Part shown: piece after piece, positions 24,861-35,929 of the stretch
How the letters are laid out: each line of letters starts with the position of its first letter
Numbering within the stretch: position 1 is the first letter of the stretch
NCBI GenBank assembly: GCA_034440615.1
Contig: JAOTOM010003135.1
Location: 36,001-100,000, forward strand
Direction of reading: 5' to 3'
DNA length: 64,000 nt
Source of the DNA: Ashinkailepas kermadecensis
Taxonomy: Eukaryota > Arthropoda > Thecostraca > Neolepadidae
The notes under the pieces: model-generated
What the model was told of the DNA's origin: nothing
The model's database searches: none
The model's input: the letters and a program-made list of their open reading frames with translations, nothing else
Program-made: the position numbers and the translations under genes

Positions 24861-25687
24861 ACCTTGTGCCGACCCTGCCACCTCACGAAGTCACTCTGTC
24901 ACCTGGCCCCCGCACGTGCGTGACGCGGCGTGACGCGCACGTGCGTGACGCACATGCAATGTCTCAGACGTCACACTGCCGGGCGAGAGGAAAACTGAGC
25001 ACCGTTCGTCACGTGCTACGGATTTGCGTCTCATTGCAGAACACTGGAAATTCGATTTAAAAAAAGGTAGTGCGTGTCACACCGTCGAAGAAACTGCAGA
25101 AACACGTGTTAGCTTTTGACTCACCACCAGGATCTATCTGGGATACGTACCTGAATGTCCTCTGGAACATAAAGCGCATGCTAATGCACTTGAACAATAC
25201 CAAGTGAAGACAGCCATCATACATTGTTGACCAGCATGACGAGCGATGTGGTTCTTGGAGATCTTTTGTCGCTACCCACTGGTCGCGCAAGACATTCTAA
25301 TATTGATCCGTTTTCCAGCATGATCAGCATTGGTCAGCATCCTCTGGTTGGCTACTTTGTATGATGGACACATGGACTGCATTAGCTGTGTGCAAACAGC
25401 GAACACTCGGATGAGTGGCACGATACCAGCTGATATTACAAGGAGAGGCCCCATTCTAAGCGAAGCATGTTGCGCTCATGTCGAGCCTGCCACCTGACAG
25501 GGGGATTCCAATTCGAGGCTCAGTTTTAACAAAGAGTTAGAATGTCGTCAATGTGCCGACACCTTTAACAGTGTAAACTCTCTTTCTTGGTGTTTAAGGG
25601 GTGGTGAGCGCAGACGACCACCCCTTACTACCTGTAAGGCTATGTGCTTGCTTATTGGAGTTCTGCGGGATAGTTACCTTACTACCA
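24861..25687. other. Non-coding stretch left of the 5.6-kb transposon
   Basis: No gene recognised. A perfect 8-bp inverted repeat GGGGTGGT/ACCACCCC (25598-25624) sits about 65 bp outside the left transposon end. Confidence 0.4.
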
Positions 25688-26135
25688 AGCGAATTATGGG
25701 AGGGTCTATAATGCCCACTTTTTTGCCAGATGGACGATCTCAGTAATTACGAAGTGGATGTCGATGAAAGGTGCCGTACTAGACGTCTTTTACTTAATGT
25801 AGTGGTTTTGATCTACAACCATAATTAATATTTTCCTTCAAATGCCTTTAAACTTCCCCAAATGACGTTGAAACACCGTAATCACAACAATAGAAAGTGT
25901 TCGGTGGACGATCTCAGTAGCTACTGCACCGATTTTCATGAAAATGGCTCTAAAATAAACTTCGGCATCGATTTTGTACCATTTGAGCCATTTCCATCCG
26001 ATATAAATAGGTAGAAAGCCACGGATTTGGAGATTGAAATTCGATATTTTCCCGATGGTCGTTCTACGAAAGTAATTTACAGAACTGCGCTAGACAAACA
26101 CTAATCAATGTCTTTTCACCATATTAGATCAGTTG
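25688..26135 (+). repeat. Left terminal inverted repeat of the 5.6-kb transposon
   Basis: It pairs with 30854-31295. It contains three copies of GATGGACGATCTCAGTA-like words, at 25729, 25903 and 26054 (the last diverged, GATGGTCGTTCT). The inner end abuts palindromes built on GATCAGTTGA (26123-26170). Repeated subterminal words of this kind are often transposase-binding sites; that role is inferred here. Confidence 0.85.
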
Positions 26136-26250
26136 ACTCAACTGATCTATAGATCAGTTCAACTGATCTGATCTGAACTGCTGATAACTAGGCCGAAAAG
26201 CTGAAGATGAAAATCAGATGACATGAGTGGTACTACCTGATTCCAGGGGT

Positions 26251-26290
26251 ATATATAAGCCACTCTGGCTATAAAATTGTTTCATTGGTT
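26251..26290 (+). promoter_or_regulatory. TATA-like promoter inside the transposon
   Basis: GTATATATAAGCCAC gives a good TATA box, and TTCATTGG about 25-30 bases downstream could be an initiator. It precedes the small frame starting at 26308. Function is inferred from the motif and position only. Confidence 0.35.
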
Positions 26291-26307
26291 TAAATAAAGT
26301 GCCCGCC

Positions 26308-26538
26308 ATGAATAAATCACATTTGACGATCAGTTGGGAACACATGGGGCAGAAGGCCAGGAATGGCGTACGTCAAAATGGCTTTACAGTAGAAATGTAT
26401 CCGGACCATATAACGCATATATTTATACTGATTGCGGAACCATTTCCTAACGCATCTGGAAGCAGGCATCTAAGGCATCTGAAATATCTGTGTTCAAGAA
26501 ACAACCGTTTACTTAACGATTACGTTATAAGAATTTAA
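26308..26538 (+). CDS. Small open frame in the transposon, 76 codons, unknown
   Basis: Begins at ATG 26308 (MNKSHLTISWEHMGQKAR) and ends at a TAA after YVIRI. It follows a TATA-like element by about 50 bases. No family is recognised. It may be an accessory protein, a 5' exon of the large gene, or chance. It has no visible membrane segment or metal-binding motif. Confidence 0.25.
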   Translation: MNKSHLTISWEHMGQKARNGVRQNGFTVEMYPDHITHIFILIAEPFPNASGSRHLRHLKYLCSRNNRLLNDYVIRI

Positions 26539-27468
26539 TTTGGTGCGTGTGCGACATTGGCTGTAAACAGTCGGAAGCAAACAAACGCCGTACATTTGGC
26601 GAGGGGGCAGATTTTACGGCTCTCAGGCGGCGCTTTGCCGCGTGTTCTCAGTTATTTTCCTTTTTTTATTTATTCACTTTTTCTATGGAACGTTTCAAAA
26701 CTTTGGAGCAGAACGTACGCCGTACGGTCTGCACCAAGGAAATTTCACTTGGGGGGACCGGGGAGAGAGATTTCGCACCCCGCTAGGCCTTGCAGCGGTC
26801 ATTTTTAGGATGAGCCAAGGCATTGTTCACCTACCACGGGCGTCGGGCAGTATGGAATATTTCCATTTTTAGGGCGGATACTTTGAACCTCCTGCGCCGA
26901 ATTTATGTGCGATATTGCCCCGAATTGAAAGTCGATCACCCTCCGCCCAAATTTAGCCGCGTTTCGCCGAAAATCAGCCTGTTCTTGTGACACGAGGGCC
27001 AGATTGGAAAAAATACGCGTTGCGGTGGATACCTATATCCGCCATAGTGGCGGCTGTGCAAATATTTCGACGTCGATATCCGCCGTAGTGGCCCTGTGCT
27101 GAAATCTCGTCGCAGGTATTCGCCGTGGCAGCTCTGCGCCGAAACTCGGCATAATGGAAATTGGCTGACCGCACCTCTGGTCGCCTGTTGCCGGTTGCCA
27201 TTGAGCGGCAGACTTTGCGACTAAATGGTGGTGATCCTCCCCCTCCCCTCCCGTCGCCAGTGTCCCGAGGAGAAGCTGATTCTCGGGGCAGTGTGGCTAA
27301 ATTTCAGCGCTTAGAATGATCGAATTTCGGCGAAAGAGGTCCAACGTATCCGCCGTAAGATCTGGATAAGTTCCGCTCACTTTTAAGCCTGTTCCTTCAT
27401 TTGTAAATTACGAATGAAATGCGGCATAAATGAAATCAATGACAACGCAATGCCTTTTTTTCATAAAA

Positions 27469-30372
27469 ATGTCTGAGAAACTTGGTGGCCAGGGAAGTAG
27501 CAAAGGTGCGAGCCAGAGAGGCAGCAACATCAAGACCAGATCTGACGGGCCGTTCTACGATTTTGATGATGACTTCCCTCCGATTAAATACTTCAGCCCT
27601 GCCAACAAGCTGCCAACCTACAAAAGCGTGGTGGGGTTGCTGAGGTACAACCTTGAGTTGGAAGGGAAAGGAGCGGTGACCTCGAAGATGGGAGAGAGAG
27701 AGAGGTGGCCAAGCAGATATTCGTCAAGTGGTACCACGACACTGTGTACTGTAAGTCAGTTGATGCAATAGAAAGTCAGGTGGCAAAAGTTCATAGCCTG
27801 TATGTGAAGGGGAAACAGAGGCAGGCACAAGGGAGGACCAACGAGGCCGACTTTCAGTTGTTTATGAAGTTGTTTGACAAGAAAGATCAGCTCTTCGATG
27901 TCTACGCTGACAAGACAACCAGGAGGAACAAATGTCGGGAGGAGTAAGGGCTGAAGATGACGGACAGAGATGTCAAGTACTACGAGGGTCAGAAGGGCCC
28001 CAGGCTGCAGGACTGTGACAACCGGTGCGACCCTGTCTTCTACCACATCTGGCTGAATAATCAGAGACTGCAGGAAGCTCATGATCAGTATAAGAAAGAC
28101 AAGGCAGAGCAGTTCAGGTACAAGTCTCTGGATGCCGTGAAGAAGGTGCTTCAAGAGAATGGCGAGATTGTCAGTCCCAGCAGTGACAGTGGTGAGGATA
28201 CCCCAGAGGAACAGGAGGACACTATGCTGGATGAAGCAGAGGGAGAAGCTGAGGTGTAGTCAGAGCCTCCCAAGAAGAAAAAGAAAACATACCAGCAAAC
28301 CGAGGCCTCAGGCCACGCTCCTCTTCCTGAAAAGTTCATGCACATAAGGGAGTCGGAGAGAAAGGTGAAGGACAGCTTCTACAGATCATGCGGAAATCTC
28401 TCGCCTCGGTCTGTCAATTCCTGAAGCTGCTGGAGCCGTGGTGGTCGTTGCCAACACCATGTTTGGAATGAACTGGAAAATGGCCAATGAGAATGAAAAC
28501 ACATTTGATGCAGACACCGCCCCCCACAGACAGAAACATCAGGACCTCCCTCCAGCTGCAGGAGGTGGAGGGGATGGCCAGGGAGGTAGAGGAGGTCATG
28601 AAGGGGAAGCAGGAGGGCAGGGCCATCACTCATGCCTCGGACAGCACCAGCAAGAAAACGGTCGGGCAGTTCATTGTCCAGGGACTGCACGTGGGCCAGA
28701 GCTGTCCTCTGCCCATTCCAATCCTTCCAATCTACGGAGAAAAGGCTGAGGATGTCGCCATGCAGGTCGACATGGGCATGGAGACCATGGCGGTGTGCAA
28801 GGGCATGACATCTGCGGAGTTGTACAAGGAGGTGGACACGCATATGGCCGACAGTACTGAAAACAACAAGCGGATTGCCTCACTGATGGCAGAGATGCAC
28901 AGTCTGGAGACCAAAGCGGGCCAAATATTTTGCGGCACACACACCACCCTGGGATTCGCTGCTGGAATGAACAAGGTTATGAGGCTGGTGGAGTCAGACA
29001 TGAAGACGGAGCAAGTAGTGAAGGGTTTTATGGTGGATCTAGAATATGACTCCAAGAACTCCAGTCTGGCAGGGCAGGCTCTCGATATGATCCTGCGTTT
29101 GGTCGCTCCAGAATACAGTCACAAACCATGGAACCGGAACAAAGAGTACACGGTCTTCCTGAAGGAGAGGGACCTGGAGGGGAACTTGTTCTGCTACAAG
29201 GACGCCAGGTTTGGCTGCCTGTCCAAGGCCGCGGCCATCGCCATCTACAACTTCGATAACATCAGCGACTTCCTGGAGCAGTTCCCGGACATCAACAACA
29301 GACTGGCCTGTCTGGTCAGGGAGGACATGGACTTGCCTTACCTGAAGGCTGTCCTGGTGGTGTGGGCCACCCTCGGCCTGCACCTGGTGGAGCCCGTTTA
29401 CGCCATCACTATCCAGGAGGGGGCCACCCACTGCAGCCTCACCGCGTTCTACAAGGGACTCTACAGCAGCATGGCGAGGCCTGTGGACATGGAGTTCTTC
29501 AGCTGTGTCAGGCCCATGCTGGATGGGGTGGGGCAGGACCTGTTCACCGGCGTCAAGGAGAACTACGGCCAGGAGGTGGTGGAGGCCGTGGTCGGCATGG
29601 CAGTGCAGCACAGGGAGGAGGTGATCAAGCTGGCAAACCTCACCATGGCAGAGCTGAGGGTTGTGCTGGCCAGGCAGCGAAGGGATTATGACATAGATCA
29701 GGAAGCCTTCCCTCCTCAGTTTCCCATCCGGGAGCAGGCAGTCAACATAGATGACACTCCAGTCCATAACATTGGAATGGAGAGGATCTGTGGTAAGGTG
29801 GACCACAGGCTGGAGAAGCTCAAGAACCTGAACGCAGTGAGCAGGTCCATCATACTCCAGAAGACCCAGGCCCTGAGAGAAGGCAAGCCGGACAACTTCC
29901 GAAGCTACAAGAAGGAGATGGAAGATGTCAAGGAACTGAAGGTGATGTGGAGCGAGAAGATGAAGAGGAATCAGGAGAAGGGATCTGATGAGAAGCAGGA
30001 GCTAGCCAAGAGGAAGGAAGAGAGGAGGCTGGACATCCTGGACTTCCTCAAGTCCAAGGGGGACCTTTCACTGACGCCAGTGAAGTGGATACGTATCTGG
30101 CCAGGGAGGATCTGGAGGACAAGGAGAAGGTGAAGAGGATGAAGTCCGAGATGCTGTTTGCCAGGGACAGCTGCACCCTCCTCCCCAAGATCCATCCGCT
30201 CTTCAAGGTACAAATCACCGTTTCTGAGACAGGGAAGAGAAGACAGAAGACCGCTGCTGAGTACGGCGAGGCGCTGATGTCACTGCTGGGGAAGAGGAGC
30301 AACAGGGCGACGATCCAGTATACCAGCCTCCAGGGGACCCTGGAGAAGATGGTGAGGGGGGAGGGGACGTGA
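27469..30372 (+). pseudogene. Broken ~960-codon transposon protein, candidate transposase
   Basis: The likely start is ATG 27469 (MSEKLGGQGSS). The N-terminal half has a globular region (LPTYKSVVGLLRYNL; QIFVKWYHDTVYC), an acidic stretch and a basic run PPKKKKKTY that could be a nuclear signal. The conserved-looking core follows: LPEKFMHIRESERKVKDSFY, ITHASDSTSKKTVGQFIVQG, HMADSTENNKRI and FCGTHTTLGF. The two Asp-Ser-Thr segments followed by an invariant-looking His-Thr block recall the spacing of RNase-H-like DDE transposases, but this is inference. The copy carries in-frame stops at 27945 and 28257. It also has frameshifts in a GA run near 27695, a C run near 28520 and near 30070. Two shifts lie in simple runs and could be sequencing errors. 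Confidence 0.7.
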
Positions 30373-30853
30373 AGAGGATGGCCAGAAACCAAGTGTATGA
30401 CAACCTCTGTATGTTCGTTTGCTACTTTTGTGTAGATACATTGTTCTGGATCCGTCGTTTGTGTGCAGCCGAGGTAGGTACTGGCCGGCAGATGGGCGGA
30501 AAATCTAAATTCGCGATACCTGAATGGCGGGACCTTTTTCTCTGCTAGAACCCAGCGGTTAGGCTCAAATGGCTTATATATGTTGGGGGCGTAAGCCAAG
30601 TTTACTCACGTCTCTTAATTTTACCCTTCCAATTTACCACCGGGGGCTCGTTGAGGCAGTTAAGAAAACAATTAACATGTGAAATGTAGAAGTCCATCAC
30701 ATCACAATTCAATTAGAGATGGGTTATATCACAATTCAATTAGAGATGGGTGATATATTTGTAGGATGACTGAAAGCTTGGTTGACGGTTGTACTGACTT
30801 CCGTGTTAAGAGTCTATTTCATATTTCATATTTTAATTTTCTCTTAACTGCCA

Positions 30854-31295
30854 CAATTGATCTAATACGGTGAAAAGAGATTGATTAGTGTGTGTTTGGC
30901 GCAATTCTGTAAACTACTTTCTTAGATCGTCCATCGGGCAAATCTCGAAGTGCAATCCCTCATTTCGTGGCTTTCTACCGAATTATATCGAATGGAAATG
31001 ACTCAATGGGCCCAAAATCGATGTCGAAGTTTATTTTACAGCCATTTTCACGAAAATCGGTTCAGTAGCTACTGAGATCGTCCATCGGGCATTTTCTATT
31101 GTGATTACAGCGTTTCAACGCCATTTGGGGGCGATTTAAGGACATTTGAAGGAAAACATTCATAACGGTTGTATGTCAAAACCACTACATTACTTAAACG
31201 ACATTTATTAATGCATCTTTCATCGACATCCACTTCGTAATTACTAAAATCGTCCATCGGAAAAAGTGGGCATTATAGGCCCTCCCCACTTCGCT
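30854..31295 (-). repeat. Right terminal inverted repeat of the 5.6-kb transposon
   Basis: Reverse complement of the left arm. AGATCGTCCATC-like words occur at 30924, 31075 and 31247, mirroring the three words of the left arm in order and spacing. Confidence 0.85.
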
Positions 31296-32231
31296 GAGAT
31301 TACCATTCCTCTTTTACCATGAAAAACCCGATGACTCTTTTCAGAACGATGCTCAAAACCATCGTGCAAAACCAACCATTATCCCCTGGTATACCTCCAA
31401 CAATACTCTGAAAAAGAGCGTTCTGGAACAACCTCTACAAACTCCCTCTACAAGAGCAGGAGCCCCGATACCTGTGAGCCTGCTCATCGTGTATTTGGCA
31501 CACTTGACTTGGACAGAAAATGTTGTCTTTGGTTCGCATCATAGGACAGGTTGTTAACAATATTGATTGGGTCAGACCACTGACTGCTCCAACTTGAACT
31601 TGAGGACAAAATAATGGTCAATCTACACAAGAAGTCAATCACAAGTCAGCCAAGGACAGCCAAGTCCTTGGCCGTCTCATTACAACCTTCCGTGTCCCTT
31701 TAGCTGTCACCGACGTGCGTCGAAGTGTCGCCGACTTTTTCAACTCTGCTATTTAACCCCGACTCGGTCTCATGGACTCAGTCTCAACAACTCACACTGA
31801 CACGACTCTGACTCAGAAGAAGTAATCCTTCAGTGTTTGCCCACTGTTTGACCCAGACTCAAACATGCTGAACACACACTTGAAATCATGCTGAAGCACG
31901 CATGAAGTCCGGAATCGGACTCATGCTGAAGCACTTTGAGTCCGGAATCGGACTCCAAGTGAAGGCTGATGCTCAACCCAAATCCCAAAATGCCGTTAAT
32001 TGTTTTTATGTGTTCCGGGCAAAGAGAGCGTGTGCGACACTCTAGGATTAAATATGTGTCCATGTTCGAAAGATAAGAAAAAGACTGAGCTGCATTAAAC
32101 CAAAAAGCAGATTCCGAATGCCTATATCAATGCCACTTATACTAATGTCTCAACGTCTCCATCATAGGTTATTCAAAGAGTGATGATATAACACAAGTTT
32201 CATTTCTCCGTTTAATACAACGAAGAATGGC
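31296..32231. other. Non-coding spacer between two mobile elements
   Basis: No gene seen. AGTCCGGAATCGGACT, a 16-bp near-palindrome, occurs twice around 31907-31953. Confidence 0.4.
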
Positions 32232-32257
32232 TCTTAGATGCTCCTGGGTTTTAGACA

Positions 32258-32670
32258 TTGCGTGTAAAGAAAGCATACGACCTTCAAATTCCGCCATGCC
32301 CTGCTGGTAGTAGAACGTGCCACACCTGTATCAACGGGCTCAAAGGTAGACGCACGCGGAAAAACGTAGTTTATAAAATAACGTGCAACCGCTGTCTTGG
32401 AATATTTTATGTCGGTGAAACCAAACGTAGTATCAGGGATAGGTACAATGAGCACTTGGGAGATGCCAGACTTCGAAGAGCATACACACCTTTAGGCGAA
32501 CACATGATCGACAAACATTCTAACATGGAACACAGCGACACTAACACAAACTTCAAAGTATAAATTCTAGCAACAGCCAGGGACAACGCTGATCTAAAGG
32601 TCCTCGAATCTCTACACATACGTAATCTACGGCCGCAACTAAACACGCAAACGACGTCTTGGTATATCAC
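32258..32670 (+). pseudogene. GIY-YIG endonuclease domain of a Penelope-like protein
   Basis: The translation shows CHTCINGL, then VVYKITCNRC, IFYVGETKRSIRDRYNEHL and PLGEHMIDKH, the order of the GIY-YIG nuclease of Penelope-like elements. YKI and FYVG stand for GIY and YIG, and R of SIRDR is the catalytic-type Arg. After FKV a TAA at 32561 interrupts the frame; the frame then continues with VLESLHIRNLRPQLN, the usual C-terminal block, and stops near 32670. The domain nicks DNA during retrotransposition. One stop codon makes this copy inactive as read. Confidence 0.8.
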
Positions 32671-32926
32671 TTAAATTACATAAACATAAATTATATTTAT
32701 GTATTACGCGTTATATTGGATCTATGTCTATATATGTGCGTGAGTGTATGTATCGATATGTATGTGGACCATCGGCTCGGGCTTCCTCAGAGGATTCTAT
32801 CTTGACATAGTTTGTTTCTGGTTTGGAGTTTCTTTAAGTGTCTGCACCACTGAGAAGGCTTTTCTGCATTCCACGTGTCTTTTGCACGCTTTTTTTATCG
32901 CGTGCTTTTTTTTTCAATTGCTAAAC

Positions 32927-33014
32927 TTGACATTTTTATATCACTCCTGACGATGGCCCCTGGCCGAAACGTTGAGTAATAAAGTATAATCCTTAACGTT
33001 ACTTTTGATGTCAA
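32927..33014 (+). ncRNA. Candidate hammerhead ribozyme in the Penelope-like 3' region
   Basis: The hammerhead core CTGACGA (32947-32953) is followed by a GGCC-CCT-GGCC hairpin as stem II and GAAA (32966-32969). ACGTT (969-973) can pair with AACGT (32995-32999) as stem III, and TTGACAT (32927-32933) with ATGTCAA (33008-33014) as the outer part of stem I. Hammerhead motifs are documented in Penelope-like elements. The inner part of stem I is weak here, so activity is doubtful. Confidence 0.45.
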
Positions 33015-33132
33015 CTCAGCACCTCCTGGTATATTGAAGGTCGCATGCTTTCTTTACACGCAATTTCATTTCTTCTTCTTTTTTGAGGGGGGGATGAAAT
33101 AAAAATGCAAAACCGTGTAAAGCTGTTTCATT

Positions 33133-33369
33133 AGGTGCAGTGCTGCACTGAGGATGATTATTAGTGAGAAAAAGGCATAAAATAACCTTATGCTCGTATT
33201 AAGACAAAGAAATAGATCCAAAATCACACTGTATATATTTCGGTCACGGGCCTTCCTCAACCAGCCTTCCTCAACGTTGAGGAAGGCCCGTGGCCGAAAT
33301 ATGTACAGTGTGATGTTGGATCTATTTCTTTGTCTTAATATGAGCATAAGGTTATTTTATGCCTTTTTC
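33133..33369. mobile_element. ~237-bp palindromic insertion with target-site duplication
   Basis: Two arms (about 33166-33260 and 33277-33370) are near-perfect inverted copies containing AAAAAGGCATAAAATAACCT and GGAAGGCCCGTGGCCGAAAT. The latter resembles the hammerhead-type GGCC/GAAA core of Penelope-like ends. Direct repeats TAAAGCTGTTTCATT at 33118-33132 and 33370-33384 flank the insertion and look like a 15-bp target duplication. It may be a snap-back copy of a Penelope-like terminus. Confidence 0.6.
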
Positions 33370-33624
33370 TAAAGCTGTTTCATTTGAAATGCCTACTCCC
33401 TGGCGACAGCAAATCCTCAGTGAGCTGAATGTGAATAACATAGTATGTTAGACGGCATGCATAGCACGTCTAAATAAGTAAATGCCTAAGTCATGAGTAG
33501 AAATGACACATGGCTAACCACAAGGCAGCCTCAATGCCAAGGTATAACTACACGTGTCTAAGTTTATCGGCGAAAAATGAATTACATGATCAATACACGG
33601 CTGAATCCTGGCTTTAATGTGCAA

Positions 33625-34095
33625 ATATATCATGGTTACCACGTCATGCTGCCATGCCACGTCACCCGGTGTTTGCCGGAGGCGACTAGTGTGCCTGTAA
33701 ATATCTTACTGTGTTGCCACGTCACGTCATGCTCCCATGCCACGTCACCTGATGTTTGCCAGAGGCTACTGGTGAACTGTAAATATCTGACAGTGTTACC
33801 ACGTCGTGTTGCCATGCCACGTCATCTGGTGTTTGCCAGAGGAGACTGGTGTGACTAAATATCTAACAGTATTACTACGTCATGCTGCCATGCTACGTCA
33901 CCTGGCGTATGCCAGAGGCGACCAGTGTGACGGTAAATATATCACTGTGTTACCACGTCATGCTGCCATGCCACGTCACCTGGCGTTCGCCAGAGGAGAC
34001 TAGCGTGACTAAATATCTAACAGTATTTCTACGTCATGCTGTCATGCCACGTCACCTGGCGTTTGCCAGAGGCGACTAGTGTGACTGGTCGCCAG
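33625..34095. repeat. ~76-bp satellite, about 6 units
   Basis: The unit contains TACCACGTCATGCTGCCATG, CCACGTCACCTGGCGTTTGC and CAGAGGCGACTAGTGTGACT followed by AAATATCT. Single-base changes distinguish the units. Confidence 0.9.
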
Positions 34096-34098
34096 AGG

Positions 34099-34165
34099 GC
34101 GCCTGTATCGTAGTGCCCACTCGTGACCGGCGCCTGTATCGTAGTGCCCACTCGTGACCGGCGCC
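34099..34165. repeat. Direct duplication of a ~32-bp unit
   Basis: GCGCCTGTATCGTAGTGCCC followed by ACTCGTGACCG occurs twice in succession. Confidence 0.85.
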
Positions 34166-34386
34166 CGGGCAGTCCTCACTTGTCACCCACTGCATGTGTA
34201 TGTGGTGGCGGCCGTCCCGCACCGTCAATAGAGTGACGCAGCAGCAACGCTCTCAGAAATCCGAAAGAGTGAAGCATGTTGACTTCCGATGAAGCTAATC
34301 CACGTATGCTAGATTTCTAATTTCTAAGGAGCGTACGGATGGTTGTTAATGCACAATCAATTATAATTTGTATCATGCCTATACAT

Positions 34387-34620
<234 letters not shown>

Positions 34621-35408
34621 TCCAAATAGCTCACCACGGATGCACGGCAGATGTCGATGGTCAATGGGAAATGTGTAGTCGGCACATGGAGCCGGGTAAT
34701 GAAACAACGGCGTTGCGCTGTGTTCAACTTTGTCCAGCATCAGACATAATCGTGAAAACTAATGAAAATTGCGCTTTTCTTGACAACATTTTTCCGAGTA
34801 TATGTGCCACGTGCGGCAAATTTGTTTTCACTGTCGGGCTTTGCGATCACCTTGGCTACACGGGGACGTTCATTTCATGTCGATCCGCCAAAGTGTTGCC
34901 GAGTCATGCTGCGTACATTCGAACCGTTCGGCGTACCGATATTGGTTAAAAACGTACGCTAAAAATTATAATTTACTGTATTACCCCAATTAGAGCCGGT
35001 CGATTTGGAGTCAACCCGCTCTCCCGTCGCTCAATCGCCCTTCGTGTGCAACGTACTGGTTCGATCGCAGCAAAACCATTATCAATTGGAAGACAACACC
35101 GAGTGCTTTCAACACTGAGTGCACTGGTGTCCTCTCCGGCCCAATAGACGCCGTATGAACGCGGCACGCATCGAAACATGCAACGCACATTTCCTTGTTG
35201 AAGAGTTCATCGATCCATGCTAATGTAATGGAGGTTTGTCGATAATTCCAGCTCGAGCCACGTGGTCATCGCCGACGCCCCAGTGGTGACACTGGCAAAA
35301 TATATCGTCTCGGTCTGTTGTCTACCGACCCCCGACCCCCTAAAAATACGCTACCGTCGTACCCATCACCGTCTGTTGTCTGCCGACGAATGTACTTCCT
35401 GTTCCAGA
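34621..35408. other. Non-coding stretch
   Basis: No domain found in any frame, including the 144-codon plus-strand frame that begins within the TA tract. Confidence 0.4.
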
Positions 35409-35905
35409 TTCACGGCCTGAGCCTATGGGGGATATTATCACATCACACGTGGCTCACGTGCGACCCACGTGTCTGTAATTACAACACCATGTGTAGTGCC
35501 GGCTTGTCAATTGATATTGCGATTTTCACACCATTGCTGCATTTGGTTTTCCCCCGCAGCAGTCGTTTGTAATTTTCATGACCTGAGCCTGTGGGCGACC
35601 TTTACACGTGTCACGTGGCGCACAAGCGATCCACCGGTCTGACAGTTCACTACCACGCACAGGGCCGACCATTCAAATTGTATTACAATTTTCCCACTTT
35701 TGCCGCATTTGATTTGCACGCTGGCGCCATTTGACATATTCACCCAGCCTCAGCCTATGGCGGACATTTTCACATGCCACGTGGCACTCGCAACACGCAC
35801 GTGTGCCATTACAACGCTAAAAGTTACCATGCGAGCGGTCCTAGACGTGTGCGAAATTTCAACCCCCTATCTACGACAGTTTTTCCACACGGCCGATTTT
35901 CCACT
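35405..35905. repeat. ~165-bp diverged tandem repeat, 3 units
   Basis: Units start near 35409, 35574 and 35738, with CCTGAGCCTATGGG-like words followed by a CACGTGGC word and a TTACAACAC-type segment. Divergence between units is high. Confidence 0.65.
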
Positions 35906-35910
35906 GTGAC

Positions 35911-35929
35911 GTCGTCGTCGTCGTCGATG
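35911..35929. repeat. (GTC)n short tandem repeat
   Basis: Six consecutive GTC trinucleotides. Confidence 0.85.

Larger units (their letters stand above)
25688..31295 (+). mobile_element. 5.6-kb DNA transposon with ~445-bp terminal inverted repeats, family not recognised
   Basis: The left end (AGCGAATTATGGGAGGGTCT and onward) and the reverse complement of the right end (AGCGAAGTGGGGAGGGCCTA) align over about 445 bp at roughly 80-85 percent identity by eye. Between the arms lie a TATA-bearing promoter-like segment, a small open frame and a broken ~960-codon gene on the plus strand. Its GC-rich codon use stands out from the AT-rich ends. No clear target-site duplication is visible, so exact ends are uncertain by a few bases. 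The layout is that of a cut-and-paste transposon. The superfamily is unknown to me. Confidence 0.8.
32257..33064 (+). mobile_element. Penelope-like element 3' fragment with inverted ends
   Basis: The fragment encodes a GIY-YIG domain (32258-32670), followed by an AT-rich 3' region with a hammerhead-like motif and TAATAAAG. Its borders are inverted repeats: ATTGCGTGTAAAGAAAGCAT at 32257 and its reverse complement ending at 33064, about 32 bp each with one or two changes. Penelope-like elements are known to carry terminal repeats in direct or inverted order and to be heavily 5' truncated. The reverse transcriptase part is absent here. Confidence 0.75.

Noticed and set aside
29039..29806. 255-codon minus-strand frame
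   Set aside because: Antisense shadow of the transposon gene, whose plus-strand frame is much longer and protein-like.
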